A stretch of 64,000 bases of DNA. Source: Isoetes taiwanensis (lineage: Eukaryota > Streptophyta > Lycopodiopsida > Isoetales > Isoetaceae). The DNA lies in assembly GCA_021234155.1 (NCBI GenBank), contig JAJEKV010000077.1, positions 788,784 to 852,783 of the forward strand, in the 5' to 3' direction. Shown piece after piece: positions 11,764 through 23,051 of the stretch (position 1 is the first letter of the stretch; every line of letters starts with the position of its first letter). Below the pieces are notes generated by a model. It searched no databases, had not been told where the DNA came from, and worked only from the letters and a program-made list of their open reading frames with translations. Made by a program: the position numbers and the translations under genes.

Positions 11764-11833
11764 GATAGGAGATCCGGCAGTTCCTTTGGCAGCTTCGGGA
11801 TAGGAGATCCGGCAGTTCCTCTGGCAGACTTGG
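11764..11833 (+). repeat. 35 bp tandem duplication
   Basis: GATAGGAGATCCGGCAGTTC begins at 11,764 and again at 11,799, followed each time by CT(T/C)TGGCAG. Confidence 0.9.
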
Positions 11834-12050
11834 GAATATGATGAGCTCTGTAATCAGGCGTAGAAGCCATGTTTGCAGATTTAGGGCATTTCAGTGCATT
11901 TTGAAAACAGGTACATGGTTTAACAACGCTTCCATAAGAACTATGTTCTTATATGCATCTCAGCTCACTACTTCGTAGAGTTTTTTATCTGTTCTTTTCA
12001 AGAACTCACCCCCTTTCAAAGGCTTTCAAAGGTTTTCGCTGCTGGAAATA

Positions 12051-12344
12051 TTGTCAGTGCAGTCTAAAAAGTCTAGCAGTTCTGGTGCTAATTCTAAATC
12101 TAAGCCAGTTTCTTCACATATTTCTACATCAGAAGACCATTCTGAGCAGGAAGAAGCAGATGTAAATAAGATCACAAGCAAATCCAAGGAAGTACCAAGG
12201 GCAGAAGCAAAGTGCATTGTTAATAAGAAGCATACAAGAGGAAGGCTTTTGCTGAGCAGGGCTTCAGATAAGGACACACATTTGAATGAAATGACACTTG
12301 ATAACAACCCTATTTTCTATGGAGAAATACGGAAAGCTTCATGA
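12051..12344 (+). pseudogene. Captured gene-like fragment 1, unknown
   Basis: A 97-codon open stretch with balanced, protein-like composition, unlike the flanking low-complexity DNA. A Ser/Lys-rich acidic start (SSSSGANSKSKPVSSH, EDHSEQEEADVNK) leads to a basic segment (KKHTRGRLLLSRASDK) and EMTLDNNPIFYGEIRKAS. Coding-like sequence may continue past the stop as SDAYLHTENIMFTENE in another frame. I recognise no family. It is probably an exon of a host gene carried inside the insertion. Confidence 0.4.
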
Positions 12345-12571
12345 CTTCTTTCGGATGCTTATTTGCACACTGAAAATATCATGTTTACAGAAAATGAGGT
12401 GTGATTTTGTCTAATGGAATGGCCTAATGTGGAAGTATATGATTTATGTTGCAGTGCATTGATTTAACTGTCCCCTGAATGACATATCAGATTTCAATGT
12501 CTATGATAGAGTCGCATGATGAAAGATATCAGGGAACAATCGCCTGGAGCTGAAACAGATCGCCCGATCAG

Positions 12572-12823
12572 TTGAACCAAGGGAAGAAAAACGATTTCTA
12601 TGATTTTTCGTATCATTCTGCTGCAGCAAATGATTCATCTAAGGGAGGATTGCTGAAAACTTGGAAGTATTCTAGAGTAAAGGAGGATGCTGTAGATAGG
12701 ACAGGTTCCTTTCTGGCAGAAATGGAGTCATTGGGTTCTCAATCCATCGTTGGATGCATTCTGAAATTGAAGCTTCTACAATCACGGGGTGACCCTTACT
12801 ATCTTGGACTTACTAGAATTCAG
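12572..12823 (+). pseudogene. Captured gene-like fragment 2, unknown
   Basis: An 84-codon stretch encoding NDFYDFSYHSAAANDSS, LLKTWKYSRVKEDAVD and ILKLKLLQSRGDPYYLGLTR, ending ATTCAG followed by GTTTGTAG, a plausible splice donor. Upstream, ELKQIARSVEPREEK is readable in a shifted frame and probably belongs to the same protein. No domain recognised. Together with 12,051 and 13,014 it looks like consecutive exons of one gene with frameshifts. Confidence 0.4.
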
Positions 12824-13013
12824 GTTTGTAGATTTCTCAAACCTCGTTTCGTAGTTTCTTCAAATCACGCATTGCATGCATAGGAATTGGAGGAACAATA
12901 TGCTTTTAGGACATAATTCATGAACGTAGCCAACTTTAGGATGAGAAGGAAGAGATAATTAAATGGTGGTCCTCCATCTTGGATTTTTTTTCCATATTCT
13001 GTCATATTGTAGA

Positions 13014-13280
13014 GGAGTAGAAACAAAGGTGCAAGGAGGCCTTCCTCCTTTGACAAAGCAGGAGGAAGTTAGCAGGCAATCAAGTGTGAAGGGCTCAATT
13101 TTCAATAGCTCTTCTGCTGAGGCAAATCTCTGTGTTACACCTCCTAATGTTGTCTGTTCCTCTATTCGCAAATCTGATTGTTTGGATCATGCCATGTTTG
13201 TTAGCAAAGATCCCCGTATCAGCAAAATCTCTGTCCGTATTGATGTTAAGGATATCTTCCCTAGCCTTTGCAGGCAACAG
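13014..13280 (+). pseudogene. Captured gene-like fragment 3, unknown
   Basis: Begins just after a TTGTAG acceptor-like site and ends at CAACAG followed by GTGTGC, a plausible donor. It encodes TKVQGGLPPLTKQEEVSRQS, CVTPPNVVCSSIRKSDCLDH and KDPRISKISVRIDVKDIFPS. The composition is protein-like, but I recognise no family. The phase does not join cleanly to the preceding fragment, so the splice model is uncertain. Confidence 0.35.
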
Positions 13281-13440
13281 GTGTGCTACCTTTTCCATTT
13301 CTGTACTAGAAAATTATCCTTTGTTTTTATCATTTTTAGTTAGTATCTCTTTCATTTGTTGCAAGATGCTTTCATGCATTTTCTCCACAACTCGAATCTG
13401 CACTAGGTCTCGAGTACCAAGATCAGTGTCTGGTAATTAA

Positions 13441-16400
13441 TGCAGGGATATCCCCCATCTTTCCGCCCATATGTGCACATCTCGATACCACCCTGATGCC
13501 ATTGATTGAGATAGAGGAATTTTACATGCTCTATCAGGCAGTGCAACCTATTTAGCAGCTTCTCTTGCTGATCAATGCATTAGCAGAGAGGTATCTATGT
13601 GATATGTTTGGGGGAAAAGTTGAGACTCCACATATAAGTGCATGCCATGGACCCAGGCACCAGCAGAAGCAATGAGCCTGGGACCAAAGTAGCTGGCCTC
13701 ACGATTAGAAAAGCACCTTCAAGAAACATGTCACTTCTAGATTTCCATCCCCAACTAAAATTCCTTTGGTTTCCCTCTTTGTTACACGTAACAGACATGC
13801 ATGCAACTTTTGGTTTAACCGGGAAGATCGATAATCAAGTAACTAGGTTAACATCAGCTCAAACGTTCAAGTGGTTCTTGTTCTAAAATTCTCTTTTATT
13901 GACAAATCTGTGGCAGGATTACCCATGTGTTTGAGACTAAAGGAGCTCCAAATAATAGTGCATATGTGATGGATCTGATACAATTTGTTGCTCTTACTGG
14001 GATCCCATGAAATCCCTAATACGGTAAGAATATTGTAATATTTTGCAAACAAAAATAGAAGTCAACAAGGCCACCATTTGGCAGAAATGTCTCCTTTGAA
14101 TGGGCTTGGCATCATGAGTTGCGACCCATCCATGTTACAACATCGTTAGCACAGCAGAACAAAAAATCTGCATACTCTACACCTCATGTTTAGAAACGGA
14201 CAACTTACCTGAAAAGTGCATTACAACATGAGGCCGAAGTCCCTGTCTAGAAGTAACAGGAAAAAGACATTATCTTTTTATATTCAGCATCTCTTTGGCT
14301 CCAGTCTGCTCCTCCATAAGCGTTTCACTAGCATACTTGCGTTTCTTCTTTTCAAGTATCATCCTTGAAAGAAAGTCTACCTAGTGGCGTGCCATTATTG
14401 GCTCCATGAGCATTATGACCCTAGCTACATTTGCATCTAAAAAAATTGCTGGTGGATATGAAATTACGCCTCTCAATTTAGGCTTAATTTTGCAGTAATC
14501 CCAGGACTGTGTTAATTACAGTAGCATCTTATGAAGCATGCCTTCTCAGGTCAGTATGAGGTAAATGTTGATTAAACATCCCGCTTTACCACATCAACCC
14601 TGTTACCTAACACTGTGTTTCATTCTTTTTCATAGGCTCCAAGACAGGAACACTTGTAAGTTGGACCCTTACTCTGCCAACAATCAGTACAGAAATTTGG
14701 AAAAGAATAGAACAGAGCAGCTTAGATCTGGCTGACAGAATGTATGGGGCTTTCCTAAAAATCTGTTTATGCAAGTTGTTGGGTATGTTGTCCCCAATTC
14801 TTTTGTTGTTGATGTTGGTCTGCATCCCATCAAAGAACTTGGGCGTAATTAAACCAGCACGACAAAGATGTCCTGAAGGATTGACTATGGCAAGGCCAGG
14901 AAAGTAAAAATGTGAATAAATTTTACATGGGGGCACGTAAAGAATGGAAAGCATTGGTTTTTTAATCCCTTACACTGGGAATTGAAATCTACAAGGAATG
15001 TATTGTGAAGCTATTCTGAGCAACTAGGCAAATCCAATTGTTAAGTATTGTTATGCATAAGAAATGCATGGGACTTAGCAGAACTGAAGGACATATCTAT
15101 GCAGGACAATGGACTGGGAGCCTGTTGCTTGATTAATGGCGCCATTTATTTAGTATATCTAGTACATGTTACGTAAAGATTTACTGTTTTCCACCGTTTA
15201 CATCGTCACCAGAATATAGATTGTATGTAGTGCAGAAACCCTATGGCAGTAGGGGTATATTTAATTGGATTGGTTCAATCGACCAAACTACAATGTTCTT
15301 CATTTAAGGACCATTTAAGGCAGGGAGGACAACAAAGATGCAGGGTTTTTGCATTAAATGCCAAGCTTGTCCTTTTTCTATACTGTCACCATGTACCTCT
15401 CTTGCTTCAACTTCAATACAATTTGGATTTCTTGTTATTCTGCTAGACTTCTTTTGCCTACATTCGTTGACCTTTTATGTGAACTCCAATTTGTTATTGG
15501 CTTATTGCCTCAGACATGCGAGTTGTAGCAGGTTTATGGCTTTGAACCAAAACAACAAAATAGAACGAACGAAAAGCAGCCAAGCAAAACAAGCAAGAAA
15601 ATATGTCCAATGGAATACTTAGGAATCAAGACGTTTTGTCATATAGGAGACATGATTATCATAAATGTGGCATAACAATTATGAGGTTATGGTCCGTGAC
15701 ATTGCAATAGAAAAATGTGGGAGATTCACAATCAGCAGTTGCTTTCATAACCTAGTCTATGAGGAAAAGATATTGCCTGAAATTTCTATGGAAAGTTTGA
15801 TGCTACCTTAAGATTTTTTGCGATTCAATGGTTTTTAAATTCTTAAGCACTCAAATGCAATTATGAAAAGTAAGGAAATGAGAATTGCGCACACAAGGGA
15901 TGCCCAAAAAGCACAAGAAATAAGAATGGTCATAGAAGCACCACAACTTAGGGCATGGAAGCACCATACTTAACCAAAAGGATCTATTTATTTGCTCTAA
16001 AAAAGACGCCATCTTCTCCTCAAGGAGAACCATGTTATTGTTGAGATCATTCTTATTGTGGAGCTGAATTTTGTGGGCAGTTATTTTAAAGTTTTATAAA
16101 AAGTGTTCTTTTTGCTAGAAATACTATGCTACTTGATGTTTTGTCTTTAGGTGCAAATGAGAAAAAATGACCATGCATGAGGGTCAATGCATGCTTAATC
16201 ACGATGAAGTTATCAGTACTTTCTCTTCTCTTTTTTCCTTTAGTTGTATGAATTAACCTCACAAGTTATGAAATCTAAGAACTTCTGGGCTATGAAAATG
16301 AATTCCTATGTTTGTAGCATTTAGAAGGCTCGATATTAAACAAACAAGATCCATTATGAAACAACAAAACAAAAAGCATGCAAACACACTCCCGGATCAC

Positions 16401-16800
16401 AGAAGGGCAACCCTTCGTGCGCAGCACCTTGTTAAGTTTGTATTGAGTTCCAATTTCCTTTGTTTAGCTTTGCTTTCTAAGTTTGTATTGGTTTTTTGGA
16501 GCTTGCATGCTTAATTTTCATTCCTCGTAGTTTATTTTCTCCGGTTCCCATGCATTTGATGTGCACATAGGACTATTTCCTCATTTTTTCACGATATCAT
16601 TTCTTTTCTGGCAATTGCCTCCATGGCTTTATTTATGCATGCTGACCATTTGATTTGAATTAAGGCTTGTCCCGTGACAGCATTACGTTAACAATGTTTG
16701 GTTGTTAGTTGATAGTGCGTCTATACGGGATCGTGGTGGTGGATGCTTTTGTGTAGGTGGTGGTTATTTTTGCATAGGCACCATGGTGGTTTCTATAACT
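13441..16800. other. No gene seen
   Basis: AT-rich sequence between the gene-like fragments and the pyrimidine-rich arm. It may contain introns or untranslated parts of the captured gene; I can support no specific feature. Confidence 0.45.
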
Positions 16801-16808
16801 TATCTAAG

Positions 16809-16941
16809 TTTAACTTGTTTCTCTTGACCCATATGGTATGATTGTTTGGGATCCGTGGTTTTGAATCCAGATTTTTCTTTTTTAACTTGTTACTCTTGAC
16901 CCATATGGTGATTGTTTGGGATTCGTGGTTCGAAATCTGGG
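16809..16941 (+). repeat. ~73 bp tandem duplication
   Basis: TTTAACTTGTT(T/A)CTCTTGACC, CATATGGT and GATTGTTTGGGAT(C/T)CGTGG recur in order from 16,809 and about 16,882. Confidence 0.85.
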
Positions 16942-17188
16942 TTATAGTGCTTACATGGCATATTTATTGCTTTGACATATTTCTCTTTCGCTCTTATATT
17001 TTCCCTTTGGGATGCAAGTCCGTAGTTGCGTTGTTTTGAATGCACATTGGGTTGGGTTCATTTTACATAGTTCTTTTTGCTCCATGTTGTAAAGCAGGTA
17101 GTTTGGTCTTTTTTGGTCTATGTTGGCACATCCATCCCATGTCTAGATATGGTTTCTTTTGACTTTTTGCATGCTTTGCTATTTGTTT

Positions 17189-17458
17189 GCAATGTGCTGG
17201 AGCTTGGCTTGTTTTCAAGAATCCCTTCAGTTGGTAGTGCACCTTTTTGGTCCTTTTTTAGACTTCCACGAGTTGATGCATTGAATGCGATGTGCTGTAT
17301 CTTGGCTCGTTTTAAGGTATCCCTTCATTTGGTAAGTATACATTTTGGTCAAAGAACATTTTGGTCAAAGAACATTTTGTTGATGCATTGAATGCGATGT
17401 GCTGAATCTTGGCTCGTTTTAAGGTATCCCTTCATTTGGTAAGTATACATTTTGGTCC
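17189..17458 (+). repeat. ~100 bp tandem triplication
   Basis: Copies begin near 17,189, 17,274 and 17,382. The last two are nearly identical (GATGCATTGAATGCGATGTG, then CTTGGCTCGTTTTAAGG). The first is diverged. Confidence 0.9.
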
Positions 17459-20400
17459 TGTCTTAGACTTGCATGAGTTGATGCATTTTTACATTTCTTT
17501 GACTTTGCCTATTTGGTCCTTTCTTCTTCTTGCACGAGTTGGACATTGTTGTTGAGGTGGATACATAAATTTGGGTTTTCCCTTTAAGTTACTTTAGTAT
17601 TTAGTAGTGTATACTCTTGGGTCTATTTATCTTTATACACGGGCATTTGGTCGATATGGGTGTGCTTTGCTTTGCATTTTGCTCCATATTACTAGCATTC
17701 GCATTTGCCTTATTGCAGGTATTACTATTTTCATTATCTCACTTTTTTGGGCCCAACTCTAGGAGTCTCATATGCATATATTTTGTTCTACATTGGTTCC
17801 TTTGGACTTTTATGCTTGATTAGGCCTGAGTCCATTCCTTTCATTCAAATACTCAATTTGTCCCATTACCTATTATGTTTCATGAATGTCTACTTTTGCA
17901 TGGTTTGCTTGTGGGCTCGCTTCACGTGCAATTAGTTCTGTTTGCGGAGACCTAGGCTTTCATCCGTATACTAGCAACAGATGATCTAAAAGAAAACATG
18001 GCTAAGCAAGGGTTGTGTCGCTCCTTTTTAGGCGTAGTTTTGGCACTGGTCTGGTGATGTGGGCTCTTGAATGTTTTGTTTATCATCTTTCGGCTTTGTG
18101 CTTTTTGACGGGTTGTCCTACCCTTTAATATTTTTGTCAAACGTTTTCTTCTTGAAATGCGCTCTTTGCAGGTTTATTATTTCACTTTTTGTCTTTTTAA
18201 GTTTTTTCATATTGTGTATAGTTCGATGTCATATAGTTTATGCTCAAGCATATTTATTTATTGCCTCACAGTAGAGTTTAATAGGCAGAGCATGGTTATA
18301 CTTTTATTTGCTAGCAAGATTGATGTGATTTGATCAGTCCTTTCGGTTATGATATGCGTTAGTTATGATAGCCCTCTAGTGGTTCCGAGGGTGCCATGTT
18401 TTTTCTTGCTTTATTTCCGGTGGTTCCTTTTTTGTTCAACTACCTTATTTCATGTTGGTTCATCTTTTCGTCGGCTTGTCTAGTCTCATTGATCACCTTA
18501 AACATAAGCTCGCCGTTTCATTTGGTGACTTTGTTATTTTCATATCCTCTTGTCATTGTGATATTCGTTGAATTTGTGCGATGTTCGACTCATTGTTACA
18601 TTACTACGATGGCTTTCCCCTTTCGATTTGATATATTTCCTAGTTTTGATCCGATTCTTTTTTCTTTCTTCGTCTCGAGTTGGTTCCTTTTTTATTTGTT
18701 TTTATATATTAACTTCACATTGCCTCTTTTACCCCACTTATTTCTTGTTTTTACTCCGCATGTCTCATTTGTCCACTCTTGTGAATTTATTTCTCTGTTT
18801 TCCACATATTTTTCGTTCCTTTCTTGTTCTTTTATAGGTTCTTGTTTGTGTTTCCTTTGTCAGTTAATCTTAGATTCTCATTTAGTGCTTTTAGTTCATT
18901 TTTTTGTTTGTTTTTTGTTTTACTTCAATGTTTTGTTTACTTCGCTCTTTGGATTTTAGTGTTAGTGTCTCTTTTAGCTTTTTAAGTTCATTTCTAGGCA
19001 TTTTATTTTTTCTATGTACCCCCTTTGCTCCATATATCCATCACGATCCTTTCTAGTTAACTCTCCTTCATTTATTCTTTAACCTCTCAAATCGCCTTGG
19101 GTCTTTTCCTTATTTACCTAGTGAGAGGGTCGTGATTTGTCCTTTCAATTTAGTTAAACGTCTTGAAACGACTTGACTCATTTGCTCCTATTTGTTTTGT
19201 CTGGCCCCTGTTTGTATTTGGCCTTGTGTTGGACTAACACTTTGCATTGCGTATATTTTACATGTCGACTCGGATTCCATGCCCTTATATTTTCACATGT
19301 GGTTCTACTGGTTTATCTTTTCTATCGGTTTGTTAGATAGTTCTATTTACACATTACCTTAGGTTGTTCCGCTTTTAATGTTTTGGTTGCGATTGTTTTC
19401 ATTGCTCCGCTGGGTCATTGTACCTCTTTTTGGTTATATGTTTTCCATAAGTATCAATTTTTCCATTGTTTCCTACATGTTCCATTTGCTGTAGCTATTT
19501 TGTTAGGTCACATTTTCTCTATTGACAGTCCTATTATGCCTGGTGCACGTTGTTTCATTAGTCTCCCTTTGTTGCCCCATTGGTTTTGTCGATTCTTGGT
19601 GTTGCAGAAACCTTAGATCATATTATCCCATTTGTCGCTTGTTCCTTTTCCCAATTTGCTCTACTTGGCCATGTTGCGCCATAGGTCTTTGTTCTCCGTT
19701 TATTGCATTGATCCCGTTCCACATGCATACCTCTTATCCTATTAGTTTGGTGTTAATAGTCTCGCATTCAATTATTCCAGTTTTTAGTCCATGTTCTCCA
19801 CGTTGGTTCAATTTTATTCCAATTTGGGCCTTTCTTGACTCATTTTCTCCTTGGGTTTAAATATCCGGTTTTATTTCTCTCTCTTGCTCTTTTCTCTCAA
19901 GTTTTTGAGTCTATGTATTTCCTTCATATTTTTCTCATCTATTCGTAGTTATATTTGTTCTTTAGCTTCGCTTTTCGGTATTTTGACTCCATTAATCATG
20001 ATTTACTCACTCCATACATCTCATTTTCGTCTTGGACCATTACCTTTGCCTCATTTCATTTCCTCTCATTATTTCCCTTGTTTGCGTTAGCATCGTTTTT
20101 TATGATGTCATTAAACTTTACATTTTGGAATCTCTCTTCGAGAATGTTGTTGTCTCGGTGTGCCTGGTTATTGTCAAGTTTATTGATCTCTATTTCTTTG
20201 ATCTAGTTTGTCTTGTTAATCGTTGTCATCTCCTTGTTCTTTTCTCAATTGTCCATTTTCTCCCCGCCAGTCCTGGCTTTGATTGAATATGTCATTGTTC
20301 GATCTCTTCCCTTGTCCGATATCCTCTTTGACCCGTTATCTCCTTGTGTAGTGCCTTTTTTGCTTTTACTTTAATTGGCCTCTTTTTTCCACTTGTCGGC

Positions 20401-20814
20401 CTTACTTCATTCATCCCATCGACTCCTTTTGTTCCCAGTCCATTATGTTTGTGTGTATTTACCTCCTTTGCTTCTTTTATCTTTGGGCTTACTTGCACCT
20501 TTGTATTACACTAGTCCTCTGGATTACATATTTCTACCTTTACTATGTCTCCTCTTGCTTCATCTTACTTCTCTTTCTCTGTTGGCATCCATATATCATG
20601 CTTTGTGCCTCCTGTGTTGTTTATCCCAGTTACTCTATTCTCCTTGCTTCACAGTTTCTTTGTTTGCCTCCTTTGCCTGATCTTTTCCAATCGTCTCTTC
20701 TGCCAATTTCTTCATGCGTTTCGTTTTTGGACAGTTTTCCCTTGTCATCTTGGTTTGATCTATTCTTTTTGAGATTGATTCCTCTTCTATCGGCCAAGTA
20801 CTTGTTTCATAGGA

Positions 20815-20828
20815 CCCATCCTAGGAAT
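20815..20828 (-). repeat. Right terminal inverted repeat of insertion
   Basis: CCCATCCTAGGAAT is the inverted counterpart of 3,145-3,157. Confidence 0.5.
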
Positions 20829-21693
20829 ACATTGTAATGCCATATCAACACTCGTAAGCGAGTTTGGCAAGAAGATTGAAGAAACATTGCCAACAGATCC
20901 CGACTTTAAAGAAGTTTGGGCAAGTCTTTGCAAGGAGGCCAGAACCGACAAGGAAAGGGAGATGTTCAGGCACTACAAGAAGGAGGGAAACTTGCTATAC
21001 CATAAAAACAAATTGTGTGTACCAAAATCTTCACAAGTTAGGAAGCTAATCCTAAATGATACACACAATAGTCCCATAGTAGGGCATGCAGGGTTCATGA
21101 AGACGTACTTCAAAATTAGAAGCAGTTACTTCTGGCCCGGCATGAAGAAGGAAATAGCAAGGTACATTCGAGAGTGCCAAATATGCCAGCAGGCAAAGGC
21201 AGAACAGCTTCGAATTCCAGGTGCATTGGAGCCATTGCCTGTGCCAAATGCTAAGTGGGAGGTAATAAGTATGGACTTTATTGCAGGGCTCCCAAGAACA
21301 GCAAGGGGCAAAGATGCCCTGATGGTAGTAGTAGATAAGTTGTCAAAGATGGCACACTTTGTGCCATGCAGGTCAACAGATACGGTATTAGACACGACCG
21401 TTCTATTTGTTAAGGAGATTTTCAGACTCCACGGCATGCCGAGGGAGATAATTTCAGATAGGGACTCCAAATTCATGAGTGCCTTTTGGCAGGACCTATT
21501 CACCACCATCCAGACGAAGCTTTTGATGAGCACGACATATCATCCCCAAACGGATGGCCAGACGGAGAGGACGAACAGGATCATCGAAGATATGTTAAGA
21601 AGTTATGTATGGAATAAGCAATCAAGGTGGGATGATTTCATCCACTTAGTAGAGTTCGATACAACAAAGACCAAGCGGAGTCTTCACAGATGA
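20829..21693 (+). pseudogene. Integrase core (copy A)
   Basis: Encodes the gypsy integrase that inserts cDNA. The HHCC zinc domain is complete (THNSPIVGH, then CQICQQAK). The catalytic triad is present: D in ISMDFIAGLP (about 21,274), D in ISDRDSKF (about 21,457) and E in GQTERTNRIIED (about 21,564), with D35E spacing. The frame is open for 268 codons from 20,887 and resumes from the RNase H side at GIHCNAISTLVSEFG. A frame change after LVEFDTTK breaks the link to the C-terminal part. This is the best preserved integrase core in the window. Confidence 0.9.
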
Positions 21694-21751
21694 GTCCTTT
21701 TATGATCAACTACTGCACGTTGTCTTACCCAGGATACTTGGCACAATCCAC

Positions 21752-22352
21752 GTGTCCAAGGTAGAAGTCTTCCCAGATGATTTTGAAATGCAAGAGTTGG
21801 TGGAGGAGGTAAGAGGATATCTCCTAGCAGCAAGAAGCAGGCAGAAAAGCATAGCCGATAAGCATAGAACAGTAAGAGAATTTAAGTTGGGAGACAAAGT
21901 GTGGTTGAAGATCAAGGTGAAGCAGGCCAAGAAGAAGCTTGCTCCAAGATGGGCTGGACCTTTCGAGATAATCAAAAGAGTAGGTACCCAATCCTACAAA
22001 TTGGAACTCCCAGCACATCTGAAAATCCATAACATTTTCCACGTAAGTCTCCTAAAGAGGCACACTCCTAATCCAAAGGAGGTATTGGAGACAAAGGAGT
22101 TACTGGAAATGACGGACGACCACCTTGAAATTGTCCCTGAAGTCCTTCTTGGCAGAACTTATAAGAAGACAAGAAGGTCAAAATTCCTCCAATACCTTGT
22201 GAAGTGGAAGCCACTTACCAGTGGAAGACGCTACGTGGGTACTACAAACAGATCTTGAGAAGCAGTACCCCGAATTCATGGAGCAATGCAAGGGTCGGCT
22301 CGTCACCGAAGTAGTCGACACCGACACCTTAGGTGAGTGGAAGGTAGATTAA
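21752..22352 (+). pseudogene. Integrase C-terminus plus chromodomain (copy A)
   Basis: The GPY/F module is clear (LAPRWAGPFEIIKRVG, then YKLELPAHLKIHNIFHVSLL). A chromodomain follows (EIVPEVLL, then RSKFLQYLVKWK), which in chromoviruses binds methylated histone tails and steers insertion. A one-base shift after LVKWK moves the rest (EDATWVLQTDLEKQYPEFME) to another frame, ending at TAA 22,350-22,352. Known chromoviral chromodomains have the same length and position. This copy is not functional without repair of the shift. Confidence 0.85.
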
Positions 22353-22355
22353 AAA

Positions 22356-22382
22356 GTCTACTTCCGTCCCACGGAAGTAGAC
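22356..22382 (+). other. 12 bp perfect stem-loop after pol
   Basis: GTCTACTTCCGT, loop CCC, ACGGAAGTAGAC, starting 3 nt past the last stop codon of pol. Copy B keeps a shortened version at about 43,156-43,180. It may protect the RNA 3' region or take part in pol expression. Confidence 0.7.
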
Positions 22383-22399
22383 GACCTCGAGAGAAAGAA

Positions 22400-23040
22400 G
22401 GTCATTCAGGAATGCATGAATAGGAAAGCACCTTTGGTCAATGCCTATTACGGGGAGGACCCTATCCTTCACGCTCAAATACAGGAAGGACACTATCCTT
22501 CACGCCAAAGACAACTAAGGGTGTAGGCATGAGTGGCATATAGGCATGATAGGGCGCTGTCTCCACGGCCACGATGGAAGAAACATAATCTTCTATGCCG
22601 GGAGATATGCCTTGCATCCATGTAATTGTAGTTAATGGGTGGTTCCCTTACAACCAACCCTTATAATAATTAAACACATACTGACATAGTGTTGAACCTG
22701 CAGGCCAATAGAGGATTTGAGCGGCAGAAAGACGGCACTACGAAGACTCGCAACACATAATTTTGCCATAATGTGTTGTAAGGAAGCGATAAGGAGCATT
22801 AAGTAGGAAATTTTGAACTATAATTGATGATAATGTCATAAAAATTTTTGTGAATAATAGATGATGAAGTAGAGGACGAAAGAGCCTCTCACCATAGTAT
22901 GATTTTATGCAAAGAAAATTTATGATTAATTAACATATTACCTGGAAGTAATTGCATTATATGTATATTAAATGTGATTGCAGGACATGCAGGCTTCTAA
23001 GGTGGGGAGACGCGTGATGCTGAGGACATCATCAAGTCAA
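22400..23040 (+). other. 3' untranslated region of copy A
   Basis: Shared with copy B 43,190-43,833 (GACGACCTCGAGAGAAAG and ACACTATCCTTC-like stretches). No gene seen. Confidence 0.6.
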
Positions 23041-23051
23041 GGTGGGGAGAA
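23041..23051 (+). other. Polypurine tract (copy A)
   Basis: GGTGGGGAGAAG directly before the 3' LTR; primes plus-strand DNA synthesis. Same position as GGTGGGGAGAA in copy B. Confidence 0.8.

Larger units (their letters stand above)
16800..20814. repeat. Pyrimidine-rich right arm of insertion
   Basis: About 4 kb of T/C-rich + strand. Its vocabulary matches the inverted purine-rich arm at 4,110-9,130, so the two appear to be strongly diverged inverted copies. Long Phe/Leu/Ser-rich open frames follow from the composition and are not called as genes. Confidence 0.5.
3111..20824. mobile_element. 17.7 kb insertion of unknown class inside copy A
   Basis: Copy B shows that TTR-x-HCNAI is continuous in the parent family. 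In copy A the TTR half ends at 3,110 and GIHCNAISTLVSEFG resumes at 20,825, so everything between is inserted. GAAT flanks both sides and may be a target duplication. Near the ends lie inverted repeats ATTCCTGGATGGG (3,145) and CCCATCCTAGGAAT (20,815). The left junction is uncertain within 3,107-3,145. No transposase, RT or helicase is visible. The inside holds a purine-rich arm, gene-like fragments and a pyrimidine-rich arm, so it may be a large non-autonomous DNA element or several nested ones. Confidence 0.6.

Noticed and set aside
3111-20824. Insertion as a Helitron (CTAG end, hairpin near one terminus)
   Set aside because: The insertion is not between A and T, the opposite end does not start with TC, and no Rep/helicase motif is seen.
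18396-20837. Long hydrophobic plus-strand ORFs
   Set aside because: Same compositional artefact in the pyrimidine-rich arm.
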